Positions 52,734-61,343 are shown, numbered from the stretch's first letter. The stretch: DNA of 64,000 bases from CAYNRE01 sp964399535 (GCA_964399535.1 CAYNRE010000046.1:62001-126000), one strand, 5' to 3'. Made by a program: numbers and translations. The notes: generated from the letters alone by a model not told the origin.

Positions 52734-53192
52734 ATGATTCTCGACCGCTTGGACCAGTCTGCCCGATATGCCAACCTCGCTTCCGGATTGAAGACGGCGT
52801 TCGATTTCCTGCACTCCACGGCGCTCGCCGAGTTGGCCTCTGGCCGGCACGAAATCGACGGTACCCGGGTATTCGCCGTGGTCAGCCGCTACACGACCCA
52901 GGCCCCGGAAACCTGTGAGCCCGAGGCCCATCGCAAGTACCTCGACGTGCAGTGCGTGGCCCGCGGTCGGGAGCGGATTTATTGGACTCCCCGGGCCGAA
53001 GTGGGGGCAGTATCTCGGCCGTACGATTCCGAGCGGGATATCGAGTTTTTCGTCCGCACGGCGGGGGCCCAGCCCTGCGAGCTTTCGCCAGGACTGTTCA
53101 CCATCTTCTTCCCCGAAGACGTGCATCAGCCCAACTGCGTGGCCGACGAGCCTTGCGAAGTGCTCAAGATCGTGGTCAAGGTGGCCGTGTAG
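52734..53192 (+). CDS. YhcH/YjgK/YiaL (DUF386) family protein
   Basis: A 152-aa cupin-fold protein of the YhcH/DUF386 family, some of whose members are linked to sialic acid or other sugar metabolism and act as β-subunit-like anomerases. Signatures: FDFLHSTALAELASGRHEIDG, EAHRKYLDVQCVARGRERIYW, SRPYDSERDIEFF, FTIFFPEDVHQPNCV, and VLKIVVKVAV at the end. His and Glu residues in AHRKYLD, FPEDVHQP would bind metal. ATG 52734 has GGAAAG 9 bases upstream. It begins 91 bases after the PVC dehydrogenase stop and may belong to the same operon. Confidence 0.92.
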   Translation: MILDRLDQSARYANLASGLKTAFDFLHSTALAELASGRHEIDGTRVFAVVSRYTTQAPETCEPEAHRKYLDVQCVARGRERIYWTPRAEVGAVSRPYDSERDIEFFVRTAGAQPCELSPGLFTIFFPEDVHQPNCVADEPCEVLKIVVKVAV

Positions 53193-53428
53193 CGGGCCGT
53201 TGGGCCGGACCACCCGACGGCCGCACCGCGGGCGAACGAGTTTTGCCGAGGTCGGCCACGGCGCGCCACGCGGGTGTCGAGCATCGAAAGGCGCGCGCCG
53301 AGGCGGCCCCCGCGGCCATGGATTGCCGGCGTAGCGAGCCTTCGCGCGACTGCGGTTGTGGGGTCCCGGTAAACTCTTTACGATGCGACCAGCCCTCGGC
53401 CGCACCTTCCCTTGCAGCTCGCGTCGCC

Positions 53429-54394
53429 ATGCCCAGCGAACCGGAAAATCCTGGCCAGAAACGCGTCAAGCCGCAGCGATTCGGCGAGCGATTTCGCGCG
53501 GTTTTCGACCAGGCTGCCCGGCTGGCCAAGGCGGTCAAGGCCGATGCGATCTTGCTGCTGATGGATGGCCCGACCGATTGGAAATCGCTCAGCGAGCTGT
53601 CGGCCGGGCAAAAGGTTTTGGTAACCGCCGAGCACCAGGAAATCGTGGCCGGCGCCGCCGAGGCAGGCCTGTGCCCCGTGGTGATCGAGTTGCCCGACGC
53701 GGGCGTTTACGAGCAGATTCAACAGGCGCTGCTCGAGTGCGTGGCCGACGACCTCCTGCCCCCCGGGGCGAGTGTGGTGGCCGTTTACAGCGGTTTCGAG
53801 ACCGGCAACGTCGATACGGTCAGCGTGATCGAATTGGGTGAGCATTTGCGCCGGCTCACCGGTCGCGATTTGCGGCAGCTTGAAACGCGGGTTCCGCTCG
53901 ATACGCTCAAACTGGTGGTCGACCTGGCCGTGGAAATCGGCCGGGAAGGGCGCGAGGGAAAGCCGGTCGGCACCTTGTTCGTAGTGGGCGATACCCGAAA
54001 GGTACTCGCCCTGAGCCATCCGACGGGATTCGACCCCGTGCGGGGCTACAGCCGCAAGGAGCGGCGGCTCGACGACCCTCGGGTCCGCGAGGGGATCAAG
54101 GAAATCGCCCAAATGGACGGGGCAATCATCGTTTCGGCCGATGCCATCGTCGAAGCGGCGGCCCGGTACCTCGACGCCCCGGCCAAAGGGCTCACCCTCT
54201 CCAAGGGATTGGGCGCCCGGCATTGGGCAGCGGCCTCGGTGAGCCGCAGCACCAAGGCGCTGGCCGTGGCTGTGAGCGAGACGAGCGGCACGGTCCGTAT
54301 TTTTCAAAACGGCGAGGTGATGCTGCGCATCGAGCCGTTCCGCCGTCCGCTGAAATGGCGCGACTTCGAGCTGGAAAAGCCCGCCTCGGAATAG
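53429..54394 (+). CDS. Diadenylate cyclase with N-terminal pyruvate-kinase-like domain
   Basis: A 321-aa protein, predicted c-di-AMP synthase. Residues about 30-150 look like an α/β regulatory domain of the type found C-terminally in pyruvate kinase (ADAILLLMDG, KVLVTAEHQEIVAGA, ASVVAVYSGFETGNVDTVSVIE). Residues 155-300 are a DAC (DisA_N) domain: PVGTLFVVGDTRKVLAL, the catalytic DGA (230-232, MDGAIIVSADA), GARHWAAA (262-269, RHW where the usual motif is RHR), and AVAVSETSG. Archaeal DacZ is described with a pyruvate-kinase-like N-terminal part, so this may be a bacterial relative. There are no membrane helices. ATG 53429 gives the minimal complete protein. Confidence 0.82.
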   Translation: MPSEPENPGQKRVKPQRFGERFRAVFDQAARLAKAVKADAILLLMDGPTDWKSLSELSAGQKVLVTAEHQEIVAGAAEAGLCPVVIELPDAGVYEQIQQALLECVADDLLPPGASVVAVYSGFETGNVDTVSVIELGEHLRRLTGRDLRQLETRVPLDTLKLVVDLAVEIGREGREGKPVGTLFVVGDTRKVLALSHPTGFDPVRGYSRKERRLDDPRVREGIKEIAQMDGAIIVSADAIVEAAARYLDAPAKGLTLSKGLGARHWAAASVSRSTKALAVAVSETSGTVRIFQNGEVMLRIEPFRRPLKWRDFELEKPASE

Positions 54395-54784
54395 TCGCTC
54401 TCGGCGCTTGCGGCAGGGGCGCGCCGGCCTGCACCCAGTTGCGGCGTCCACAGGTCCGCGCCTCGGCAGGGCCCGTCAGGCCGCGGGTCGAATCGCGAGC
54501 GTTTCGTGCTCCCCACCCTAGCGGGGTTCTAAGGGGAGCCACCGCGATGCGGGGTGTGACCGGTAAAAGCTCCGGGTTTTCCCTATATGCAACGACCAAA
54601 AAAAGATTTTGATATTTCAAAAAAAGTGATTTACAGACACGAATTCTATTGTTAGATTCGTCAAGCATGGGCCGCCGCTCGGTTGCGCGGCGGCTCGTCC
54701 GACCGCGCGGAGAATTGGTTCCCTCAGCTTCGGCCCCCACGCCATCCTCAGGGGGCCGTCCGCCTCAGCAGGAGCTTTTCGGTC
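54395..54784. other. AT-rich spacer before the DUF1559 gene
   Basis: Bases about 54570-54660 are strikingly AT-rich for this DNA, with several A and T runs. The rest of the 390-base spacer is GC-rich and shows no gene. The sequence supplies the promoter for the downstream pseudopilin-like gene (see the separate promoter entry). Confidence 0.6.
54609..54637 (+). promoter_or_regulatory. σ70-like promoter before the DUF1559 gene
   Basis: TTGATA (54609-54614) and TACAGA (54632-54637) are separated by 17 bases within the AT-rich patch. Transcription would begin near 54644, about 140 bases before the ATG at 54785. The -35 is near consensus and the -10 is weaker. Confidence 0.5.
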
Positions 54785-55774
54785 ATGTTGGCCAGGTCTA
54801 CCCAACCGTTGCGTCGTCGTCCCCTCAACGGATTCAGCCTGGTAGAGCTGCTGGTGGTGATTGCCATCATCGGGCTGTTGATTGCCCTGCTCTTGCCGGC
54901 CGTACAGGCCGCTCGCGAGACCGCCCGGCGGACGCAGTGCGTGAACCACCTGCACCAACTGGGGCTCGGATTCCATAACTATCACAGCGCCCTGGCGAGC
55001 TTTCCCTCGGCCTATATCAGCCAGACCGGCGGCGGGGGGCTGCAGGGTTCGCCCGACCCCGACTCGCGTGATGCCGGGCCGGGCTGGGCTTGGGGCGCAC
55101 TGTTGCTGCCCTACCTGGAACAGTCCGCGATCGAGCAGCAATTCGATTATGCTCGCCCGGTTTGGGACCCCTCGCACGAGCAAGCCGCGCAGACGACGGT
55201 GAACCTGTTTCTTTGTCCCTCGGCGACCGGAGAGATCAAACCGATTTCGGTCTCCTCGCCGATGCTGGCCGAGCCGGTGTTGCTAGCGCGGTCGCACTAC
55301 GTGACCAATGTGGGCCAGGAAGAACCCTGGGGGTTTACGCTCGACGACTACCGCGAGGTGGTCGATGGTCCGCTGTATCGCAATTCGCCGACTCGGGCCG
55401 CTCACATTACCGACGGGCTGTCGTCGACCGTGCTGCTGGGAGAACACCACTCGGTGCTGAGCGAAAAGACCTGGGTCGGGGTCGTTCCTGGTGCTAGCGT
55501 TTGCCCCAAGCCCGAGTTTGCCTTTTCCACTTGCGACCGGGCCGCCACGCTGGTGCAGGCCCATAGCGGGCCGGCGAGCGACGAGACGCCGCCGGTAATC
55601 CATCCGCCGAACAGCCCGCTCTGCCACGTTTGTCAAATGTATGCCGAGCATCCCAACGGGGCCAATGTGCTCCTGGCCGACGGCAGTACCCGTTTCGTCT
55701 CGGAGTTTATCCATCAGCCGACCTGGGCCGCGTTGTGCAGTCGAGCCAAGGGAGACCTGGTCGGTGACTACTAA
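54785..55774 (+). CDS. DUF1559 prepilin-type protein
   Basis: A 329-aa member of the DUF1559 family, found in large numbers in planctomycetes. The N-terminus has a type IV prepilin cleavage motif, GFSLVELLVVIAIIGLLIALLLPAVQ, with the cleavage site after Gly and Glu at +5. After the long helix come RRTQCVNHLHQLGLGFHNYHSAL, LPYLEQSAIEQQFDY, YRNSPTRAAHITDGLSSTVLLGE and a C-terminal NGANVLLADGSTRFVSEFI, the family's hallmark H/NG..DGS segment. It is probably an extracytoplasmic pseudopilin-like protein of the secretion/envelope system. AGGAG precedes ATG 54785 by 10 bases. The lipoprotein gene follows. Confidence 0.93.
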   Translation: MLARSTQPLRRRPLNGFSLVELLVVIAIIGLLIALLLPAVQAARETARRTQCVNHLHQLGLGFHNYHSALASFPSAYISQTGGGGLQGSPDPDSRDAGPGWAWGALLLPYLEQSAIEQQFDYARPVWDPSHEQAAQTTVNLFLCPSATGEIKPISVSSPMLAEPVLLARSHYVTNVGQEEPWGFTLDDYREVVDGPLYRNSPTRAAHITDGLSSTVLLGEHHSVLSEKTWVGVVPGASVCPKPEFAFSTCDRAATLVQAHSGPASDETPPVIHPPNSPLCHVCQMYAEHPNGANVLLADGSTRFVSEFIHQPTWAALCSRAKGDLVGDY

Positions 55775-55820
55775 GGCGCAGGGCACTAAGGCGTGGTGCA
55801 ACAAGCGCCAGGCACTGGGA

Positions 55821-56198
55821 ATGGCCGGCCCGAACGCGGGGCCCGTCGGCCGCCGGCCGGCGGTTTTCGTGGCTGCAGTGCTCGCCCTGCTGACTCTTTC
55901 GGGGTGTAACGACCCCCAATTGCAGCCGGCCAACCAGCAACTTTCGGCGTCGCTGCGCACGGCGCTTTCGGCGCGCAATAGCGAGTGGCTCGAACAGAAC
56001 GCCACCCTGATCGCCGAGCGGCACCAATCCGGTGAAATGAGCGAGGAAGAATTCCAGGCCCTGCAGTCGATCGTCCAGCAAGCCCGCGGAGGCCAGTGGG
56101 CCGAGGCCGAAGAGGCCGTGGTCGAATTGCAGCGGGCTCAGCGCCCCACGGCCAGCCAGCGGGAAGCTCTCGAGCGCTCACGCACTGGCGAGCCGTAG
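55821..56198 (+). CDS. Small lipoprotein with coiled-coil-like mature part
   Basis: A 125-aa protein. PAVFVAAVLALLTLSGC ends in a lipobox (LSGC), so Cys29 would be lipidated. The mature part is Glu/Gln/Ala-rich and helical (QPANQQLSASLRTALSARNSEWLEQNATLIAERHQSGEMSEEEFQALQSIVQQARGGQWAEAEEAVVELQRAQ). ATG 55821 is chosen because it gives a normal signal peptide. GTG 55764, with GGAGA upstream and overlapping the DUF1559 stop, would add 19 residues. It is downstream of, and likely co-transcribed with, the DUF1559 gene. Confidence 0.75.
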   Translation: MAGPNAGPVGRRPAVFVAAVLALLTLSGCNDPQLQPANQQLSASLRTALSARNSEWLEQNATLIAERHQSGEMSEEEFQALQSIVQQARGGQWAEAEEAVVELQRAQRPTASQREALERSRTGEP

Positions 56199-56271
56199 GC
56201 GGGGTGGCGGGCCCGGGGTCTTTCGCACATCAACCACCATGCGGCAACCCGAATCGCGGCGGTTGCGCAGC

Positions 56272-56982
56272 CTAGTTGGTGGTTGAGCGCGTCAGCCAGG
56301 CCGCCACGTGAAAGCGGCGGAACGGCTCGTCGGCCTTGACCACGTCTTCGGGCCAGACTCGCAGCTCGCTCATCGCCCGGTCGTCGTCGCGCACCTGGGC
56401 CAGATACAACCGCGGGTCTTTGGTCGCCTGTCGCTTGAGGCCGTAGAGCGTGGCCAGCAGGGCGGCCAGCTTGCGGCTGTCGCCGGTGCTGCCCAGGAAG
56501 ACTACCCGCACCAGCCGGTCGCTGGAGTCGAAGTAATACGAGATCGATCCGGCGACGTCGTCGTCGCGGGTGCCGGTTACCAGCGGAACCCGGTATCCCT
56601 GCAAGTCGAGATCGGCCAGCCGTGTGGAAACCCGCGGCCAGCGCCCGAGTACCCAGGCCGGGGTAACCTGGGGGCCGAAAGCTTCCTCCAGCGGTACCAC
56701 CACCGAGCCGGCGTGGGCGCTCTCGTCCGGGTGGGGCGTCGGGGCCGAGTGGAATTGCCCGACGGCGGCCTCCAACTGTTCCGAGCCCGCGGCCGCCTGG
56801 TCCTCGATCCACTCGCCGGCCGCGGCCAGCGAATCGGTCGCCGAATCTGAGTCTGCCGTCGACTGGGCCCATTGGCTGGCCGAGCTGCCCCACTGTTTCA
56901 CAGTCGAGGAATTCGTCAGCGCATAGGGCACGCCGACCGAGGCGGCCAGCGCCGTGACGAATACTCCTCCGCGACCCAGCAT
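56272..56982 (-). CDS. Unknown protein with N-terminal hydrophobic segment, 236 aa
   Basis: GGVFVTALAASVGVPYALTNSS near the start may be a signal or anchor helix. Then come Ser/Ala/Asp-rich residues, and a folded part: EEAFGPQVTPAWVLGRWPRVSTRLADLDLQGYRVPLVTGTRDDDVAGSISYYFDSSDRLVRVVFLGSTGDSRKLAALLATLYGLKRQATKDPRLYLAQV. The repeated YYFDSSDRLVRVVFLG suggests a β-rich domain. It ends VVKADEPFRRFHVAAWLTRSTTN. It looks conserved but I do not recognise a named family. ATG 56982 is chosen because upstream codons are Arg-rich. Confidence 0.65.
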   Translation of the reverse strand: MLGRGGVFVTALAASVGVPYALTNSSTVKQWGSSASQWAQSTADSDSATDSLAAAGEWIEDQAAAGSEQLEAAVGQFHSAPTPHPDESAHAGSVVVPLEEAFGPQVTPAWVLGRWPRVSTRLADLDLQGYRVPLVTGTRDDDVAGSISYYFDSSDRLVRVVFLGSTGDSRKLAALLATLYGLKRQATKDPRLYLAQVRDDDRAMSELRVWPEDVVKADEPFRRFHVAAWLTRSTTN

Positions 56983-57295
56983 GGTCAGTCGCCTTAGGGG
57001 CAGCAGGGTTGTTTCGGCCGACGGCTGGGCGATTACCCGGCCGCGGAGTGGGCCAAGCGAAAGCACCTTGTACCTTCGTTTATCGACCCTTGAATGCGGG
57101 CAGCTTGTGGCCAGGCCACTTACCCGGGCGCTGGTTGCACAAGCCCATCGCCCGGCAAAAGCGCTCGCGCCCACCCTATGCGGCACCAAGACCAGCAGAC
57201 GTTAAACTACGTCCGACACGAGCGACCGGCGCAGCCCGCGAGCCTGACGCAGCCAGCGTTCTGCCGCCATCCGACCAACGGCACCGCCCAACCGC

Positions 57296-58531
57296 ATGAC
57301 GATTGACCCCGACGAATTACCGCTGGTTGGCTGGCTGGTGAGCCCGCAGGCCAGGCCCTGGCTCGAGCAAGCCGCGGCCGTGGCAAACGCGGGCCCGCGG
57401 TTGGCGGCCCAATTGCGCCGCGGGCTGGCACCGGGCCAGGTGCGCCTGGTGCTCGACCAGGTAGCGTTGCGGCGAAAGGCAGCCGAGAAGTTTCCCCAGG
57501 CCGAGCGGCTGTTTTTCGCGGCCACGGCGCTGCAGCAGGCGACCGACCACCTGGTGGCCGCCTACAAAGCGAGGCGATTTCCCCCGGGAGTGCCGGTGCT
57601 CGACGGCTGCTGCGGCATCGGCGGCGATCTGTTGGCGCTGGCCGCCCGAGGGCCGGTGGTCGGCGTAGAGCGCGATCCGGCGCTGGCGATTTTGGCCGCG
57701 GCGAACTTGGAAACGGTTGCGGGGCCGACGTCGTCCGGCGAACCTCGGGTGGTTGTTCAGACCCTGGCCGACGGTCCGGAAACTCTGCGGCTGCTGGCCG
57801 ACGCGCAGGCCTGGCACCTCGATCCCGACCGGCGTCCGGCAGGGCGGCGAACCTCGCAGATGGCGGTGAGCCAGCCCCCGCCCGGGACCATCGAGCGAAT
57901 GCTGACCGCCCGCGGCGACGCGGCGATAAAGCTTGCGCCGGCAGCCGAAGTGCCCGCGGCTTGGGCCGAGGGGGCCGAGTTGGAATGGATCAGCCGCGAT
58001 CGCCAGTGCCGGCAGTTGGTGGCCTGGTTCGGCCGGCTGACCGAACAAGCCGGTCGGCGCCGAGCGACCCGGCTCGATCACACTGGGCTGGCGGCCAGCC
58101 TGGTGGGGCAGGGGGGCTGTCAGCCGGCGGTGGCCGAGCGAATCGGTCAGTACCTTATCGAGCCCGACGCCGCGGTGCTCGCGGCCGATTTGTCGGGTCA
58201 CTGGGCGGCGGAACTAGACGTGTCGGCAATCGCCCCGCAGGCCGCATACTTCACGACCGATCGAGTGGCCTGGCAGCCTTCCAGTGGTGCCGCGGCCTTG
58301 GCCAGCGTGTTTCGCGTTTGGGAAACCTTGCCGCTAGACCGGCGGCGGCTGAAGGAACTGGTGCGAGCGCGCGGCATCGGCCCGCTGGAGATCAAGAAGC
58401 GGGGTGTCGAGCTGGAGCCGTCACAGCTTGCCCGCGAGTTGGGCGCCAGCGGCGATCGCCCGGCGACGCTCATTCTGGCCCGGGTGGGGCGGCAAAGCCT
58501 GGCAATCTTGGGCGAGCGGGTCGGGCTCTGA
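57296..58531 (+). CDS. SAM-dependent methyltransferase with THUMP-like C-terminal domain
   Basis: A 411-aa protein. After an N-terminal helical part (ARPWLEQAAAVANAGPRLAAQLRRGLAPGQVRLVLDQVALRRKAAEKFPQAERLFF) comes a methyltransferase core with motif I VLDGCCGIGGDLLALAARGPVVGVERD. The C-terminal segment FRVWETLPLDRRRLKELVRARGIGPLEIKKRGVELEPSQLARELG matches the THUMP-like domain (KKRGxxxxP). The expected next signature (DPxR-like: HLDPDRRPAGRR) is present at about 178-187, so catalytic activity is plausible. Family members are thought to modify RNA or protein; the substrate is unknown. ATG 57296 gives a complete domain. It converges with the next gene (30 bases). Confidence 0.82.
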   Translation: MTIDPDELPLVGWLVSPQARPWLEQAAAVANAGPRLAAQLRRGLAPGQVRLVLDQVALRRKAAEKFPQAERLFFAATALQQATDHLVAAYKARRFPPGVPVLDGCCGIGGDLLALAARGPVVGVERDPALAILAAANLETVAGPTSSGEPRVVVQTLADGPETLRLLADAQAWHLDPDRRPAGRRTSQMAVSQPPPGTIERMLTARGDAAIKLAPAAEVPAAWAEGAELEWISRDRQCRQLVAWFGRLTEQAGRRRATRLDHTGLAASLVGQGGCQPAVAERIGQYLIEPDAAVLAADLSGHWAAELDVSAIAPQAAYFTTDRVAWQPSSGAAALASVFRVWETLPLDRRRLKELVRARGIGPLEIKKRGVELEPSQLARELGASGDRPATLILARVGRQSLAILGERVGL

Positions 58532-58561
58532 CCGGCGATTTCCCTGATTCCACTTAGGCTC

Positions 58562-59887
58562 TCATTCCTCAGCCAACGCAATACCGCAATTCTGAAGTTG
58601 GTTCTTCACGACGCGTGTGCTGACTCGATAATCCTCGCTGAGCGAATCGACCGTTTCCTCATCGGCCAGTCCCGATTCCACGCGCTCTGCGAGCATGGCA
58701 CGCGGTGCCAACAATTCAGCCGCGAACGCTCGGGAAGCCTTTTGATCCCATGAAAACGACGATGTAACCAACCGATTACCGCCATGCTGATCGAACATTG
58801 CGAGAAAAAAGGCACGGGCCAAAAGGAATCGGCGGCTGTCCTCGCGAGGAACTCGCGGACCGGCCACGATGACTTGCCGACCGCACCGGCCCAAGAGAAC
58901 GCGAATTTCTCTACCCGGGATGTGATTGCGGACGACCGGTACGAATTCGCTGCCCAAGTAGTCACTGGCCAACTGCTCGACTGAAGCCACTAAGGGCCGA
59001 CCGTCGAGGGCTGTCTCTTTGCGGACCTGTTGGGCCAAAAGATACCCGGCCTCATGCGCAAAAGAAGGGGTGTTGGTGCGAATCGGCATAGGGCGAGCCG
59101 TTGGGCGAGCTAGGTTTAAATCTTGGGTCGTCGTCGAAATCCATTTCCACTGCGTTTCGATCGTGCCGGGCGCAGCGACTTCGGTCAGATCGCGTGTGAG
59201 TGGATCGTTGGGATCGGAAAGTGAGGACTCGATGAATCTTGCTAATTCAGGGGTCATTTGCCGATCGTCGTAGGGGTCGATTCCCAGGCGGCCGGCGATC
59301 TGGCAAAAGTCGGTTTCCTCCTGAGTTGCCGAGCGGATCGCCTTCCAATCGGATTGGAGTTCTTGCGCGCGCAAATCGTCGCTCAATTTCAAGCGAGAAA
59401 GAACATGTTCGACGAAATCGGACAGGGCTTCTCTGGTCAATTGGTCGTCGAGAGCCGCTTCTCCCTCGCTTACGAACTCGATCGGCTGATCCACTGCCTT
59501 GACGGCGTCCGCTCGCCACTCGGCCCGCAGGCTGCGACCATCGTGGTACAGGTAGAGCAAGGGCAAAGTTAGCCCGGCTTCCGCGGCGCGAAAGCAGTGA
59601 CGGCGCATCCAGTCGAATGTGCGCGAGGAGGAAAAAAACTGCGGCAAACTCTCCGATCGCGGACTCTCATGCAGGAGCGACCACCAATTGCTCACCAACC
59701 AGCGCGCAATGGGGTAGACAGGCAAGTCTAGGTGAGTCCGTTCCTGTTCTTTGGAACGGTCCCAGACTCGCGACACGACGCGATCGCCGATTCGAATTCT
59801 CACCGCAGACCAGGTCGCCCGTTCCAGCGCGTCGGTCGCGGCGGGCTGGTCAATCGGGTCGCATTCAAGTGAGAGGAATCGTGACAT
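58562..59887 (-). CDS. Degenerate ImmA/IrrE-type metallopeptidase-domain protein
   Basis: 441 aa. The C-terminal third reads like an ImmA/IrrE zincin: RRFLLARAFFLAMF (352-365) aligns with the family's RRFTxAHELGHxxx, and QKASRAFAAELLAPRAML (382-399) with the ExxAxxFAAELLMP helix. But the HExxH residues are replaced (Arg357, Ala358, Leu361), so zinc-dependent proteolysis is unlikely. The N-terminal 200 residues (RWLVSNWWSLLHES, LTLPLLYLYHDGRSLRAEWRAD) are of unknown fold. Many such degenerate proteins exist in other phyla. GGAGG precedes ATG 59887. It overlaps the end of the upstream partner by 23 bases. Base composition is AT-richer than its neighbours, suggesting transfer. Confidence 0.8.
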   Translation of the reverse strand: MSRFLSLECDPIDQPAATDALERATWSAVRIRIGDRVVSRVWDRSKEQERTHLDLPVYPIARWLVSNWWSLLHESPRSESLPQFFSSSRTFDWMRRHCFRAAEAGLTLPLLYLYHDGRSLRAEWRADAVKAVDQPIEFVSEGEAALDDQLTREALSDFVEHVLSRLKLSDDLRAQELQSDWKAIRSATQEETDFCQIAGRLGIDPYDDRQMTPELARFIESSLSDPNDPLTRDLTEVAAPGTIETQWKWISTTTQDLNLARPTARPMPIRTNTPSFAHEAGYLLAQQVRKETALDGRPLVASVEQLASDYLGSEFVPVVRNHIPGREIRVLLGRCGRQVIVAGPRVPREDSRRFLLARAFFLAMFDQHGGNRLVTSSFSWDQKASRAFAAELLAPRAMLAERVESGLADEETVDSLSEDYRVSTRVVKNQLQNCGIALAEE

Positions 59888-60311
59888 GGGGTGCTTCCTC
59901 CCTGAGAACATCTTCGGGAGCCGGATATTCCTCGGGACTTCGTAGAGGAAACCCGTGGTATTCACCCGTTTCCGAGTTGGTAATCTTCGCCTCGTGAAGA
60001 ACACCGTTGATCCAGACCCAGGCGCGGCTGGGGAACCGTCCGCGGAATTCGCCGACACAACACTTTCGAATTGCCTGACGTAGTGCGTCCCGCAATTCTG
60101 TCCAAGACGATTCGGGGAACCGGTCGCATCTCGCCTTGTCCGAACGCAGAGCAGGCGGTCCTACGGAAGTCGGATAGTCCTTATGCAGAGGGCTGCCGCG
60201 AAAGCTGACTTCCTTGGCAATCTCGTCGGGAGACGGGTTTCCCTCGGGCCAATTTACTGAAAACCTGTGCTGAGCACCTCGGCTCCGGCGGTGGCGAGGT
60301 CGACTTGCCAA
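59865..60311 (-). CDS. Unknown protein paired with the degenerate ImmA-like gene
   Basis: Up to 148 aa, not recognised. Polar and fairly acidic: FSVNWPEGNPSPDEIAKEVSFRGSPLHKD, then RFPESSWTELRDALRQAIRKCCVGEFRGRFPSRAWVWINGVLHEAKITNSETGEYHGFP. There are no membrane segments. The frame opens at TTG 60311, and no ATG is near the start, so the N-terminus is uncertain. The 23-base overlap with the ImmA-like gene means strong coupling, which is typical of a functional two-gene unit such as a toxin-antitoxin or defence cassette. Base composition is AT-richer than in the flanking genes. Confidence 0.6.
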   Translation of the reverse strand: MASRPRHRRSRGAQHRFSVNWPEGNPSPDEIAKEVSFRGSPLHKDYPTSVGPPALRSDKARCDRFPESSWTELRDALRQAIRKCCVGEFRGRFPSRAWVWINGVLHEAKITNSETGEYHGFPLRSPEEYPAPEDVLREEAPHVTIPLT

Positions 60312-60383
60312 ACTGGTCGGTCCCCTCTACGCAACCAAGATGGATCACGATCCGGCTATTCTCGATTAGCTTGCCGCATGCCT

Positions 60384-61343
60384 CTAGCGCCCCGCCGTGG
60401 GTGTGGGCGCGGTCGTGGGAGACGCCGCCAGGTGCATTCGCAGAAACTCAAAGATCGCCAGCTTGGTCCGATCCAGTTCCGGCCCCTCCCAGCCGTGGCC
60501 GGCGCCGAAAATCAGCTCCAGGCGCCCCTTGTTGCCGTTGCGGGCCAGGGCCGCCGCCAGTTTCAGCGATTGATCGTAGGGCACCAAGATGTCGTGGGTG
60601 CCTTGCAGAATCAGCATCGGCGGATCGTAGCGGCTCACGTGGGTCATCGGCGAGGCCATCTTGTAGGCCTCGGGCACTTGCTGCGGGGTTCCCCCCAGAA
60701 ACTGTTGCAGCACGTTCACGTCGTGTTTGACCAAGGCGGCCAGCACCTTGCCTTTTTCCTGATGCTCGAATTCCTTGAGCAAATCGGTCGGCCCGAAGAA
60801 ATTTACCACCGCCTGAACCTGGCTCGATTGGTCGGCCCAGCCCCCTTCCCCCTCCAGCCCATCGCTGGGCTCCATCAGGCCCACCAGCGCCGCCAGGTGG
60901 CCGCCGGCCGAGCCGCCCATCACGCCGATCCGGTCCGGGTCCACCCCCAACTGCGAGGCGTGAGCACGCATCCAGCGCACGGCACACTTGCAATCTTCGA
61001 TCTGGGCGGGCCAACGATGCTCGGGCGCCAGGCGATACTCAATCGTGGTGGCCACGTAGCCGGCCGAGGCAAACTCGTTCACCACTTCGCGAAAGTCGTT
61101 TCGATTGCCCTGAGTCCAGCCGCCACCGTGAATGCAAACGATTCCCGGCACCTGGCCGGTGACCCCCTTGGGACGAGCCACGTGCTGCAATAGCTTCACG
61201 TCGCCCCCGGTGCCGAACTCCACGTCTTCGGTCAGTTCGACTTCGTAACGAGGCATGGCGTCTTGCGCCTGCACGGCCAAGTGGGCTGCCAACAACCACC
61301 CCAACGCCACCATACCAGTCGAGAATTTGCCAACCGAACGCAT
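60384..61343 (-). CDS. Exported α/β-hydrolase (carboxylesterase family)
   Basis: A 319-aa protein. Signal peptide about 1-25 (STGMVALGWLLAAHLAVQAQ). An α/β-hydrolase of the HSL/BD-FAE type follows: VCIHGGGWTQGNRNDF (oxyanion HGGGW), IEYRLAPEHRWPAQIEDCKCAVRWMRAHA, the nucleophile elbow GGSAGG (VMGGSAGGHLAAL), PPMLILQGTHDILVPYDQS (Asp), and GAGHGWEG (His). It likely hydrolyses esters of plant-type polysaccharides or similar in the periplasm. ATG 61343 fits the signal peptide; the open frame upstream is Arg-rich. It is divergent from the M19 dipeptidase gene, with 140 bases between starts. Confidence 0.9.
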   Translation of the reverse strand: MRSVGKFSTGMVALGWLLAAHLAVQAQDAMPRYEVELTEDVEFGTGGDVKLLQHVARPKGVTGQVPGIVCIHGGGWTQGNRNDFREVVNEFASAGYVATTIEYRLAPEHRWPAQIEDCKCAVRWMRAHASQLGVDPDRIGVMGGSAGGHLAALVGLMEPSDGLEGEGGWADQSSQVQAVVNFFGPTDLLKEFEHQEKGKVLAALVKHDVNVLQQFLGGTPQQVPEAYKMASPMTHVSRYDPPMLILQGTHDILVPYDQSLKLAAALARNGNKGRLELIFGAGHGWEGPELDRTKLAIFEFLRMHLAASPTTAPTPTAGR

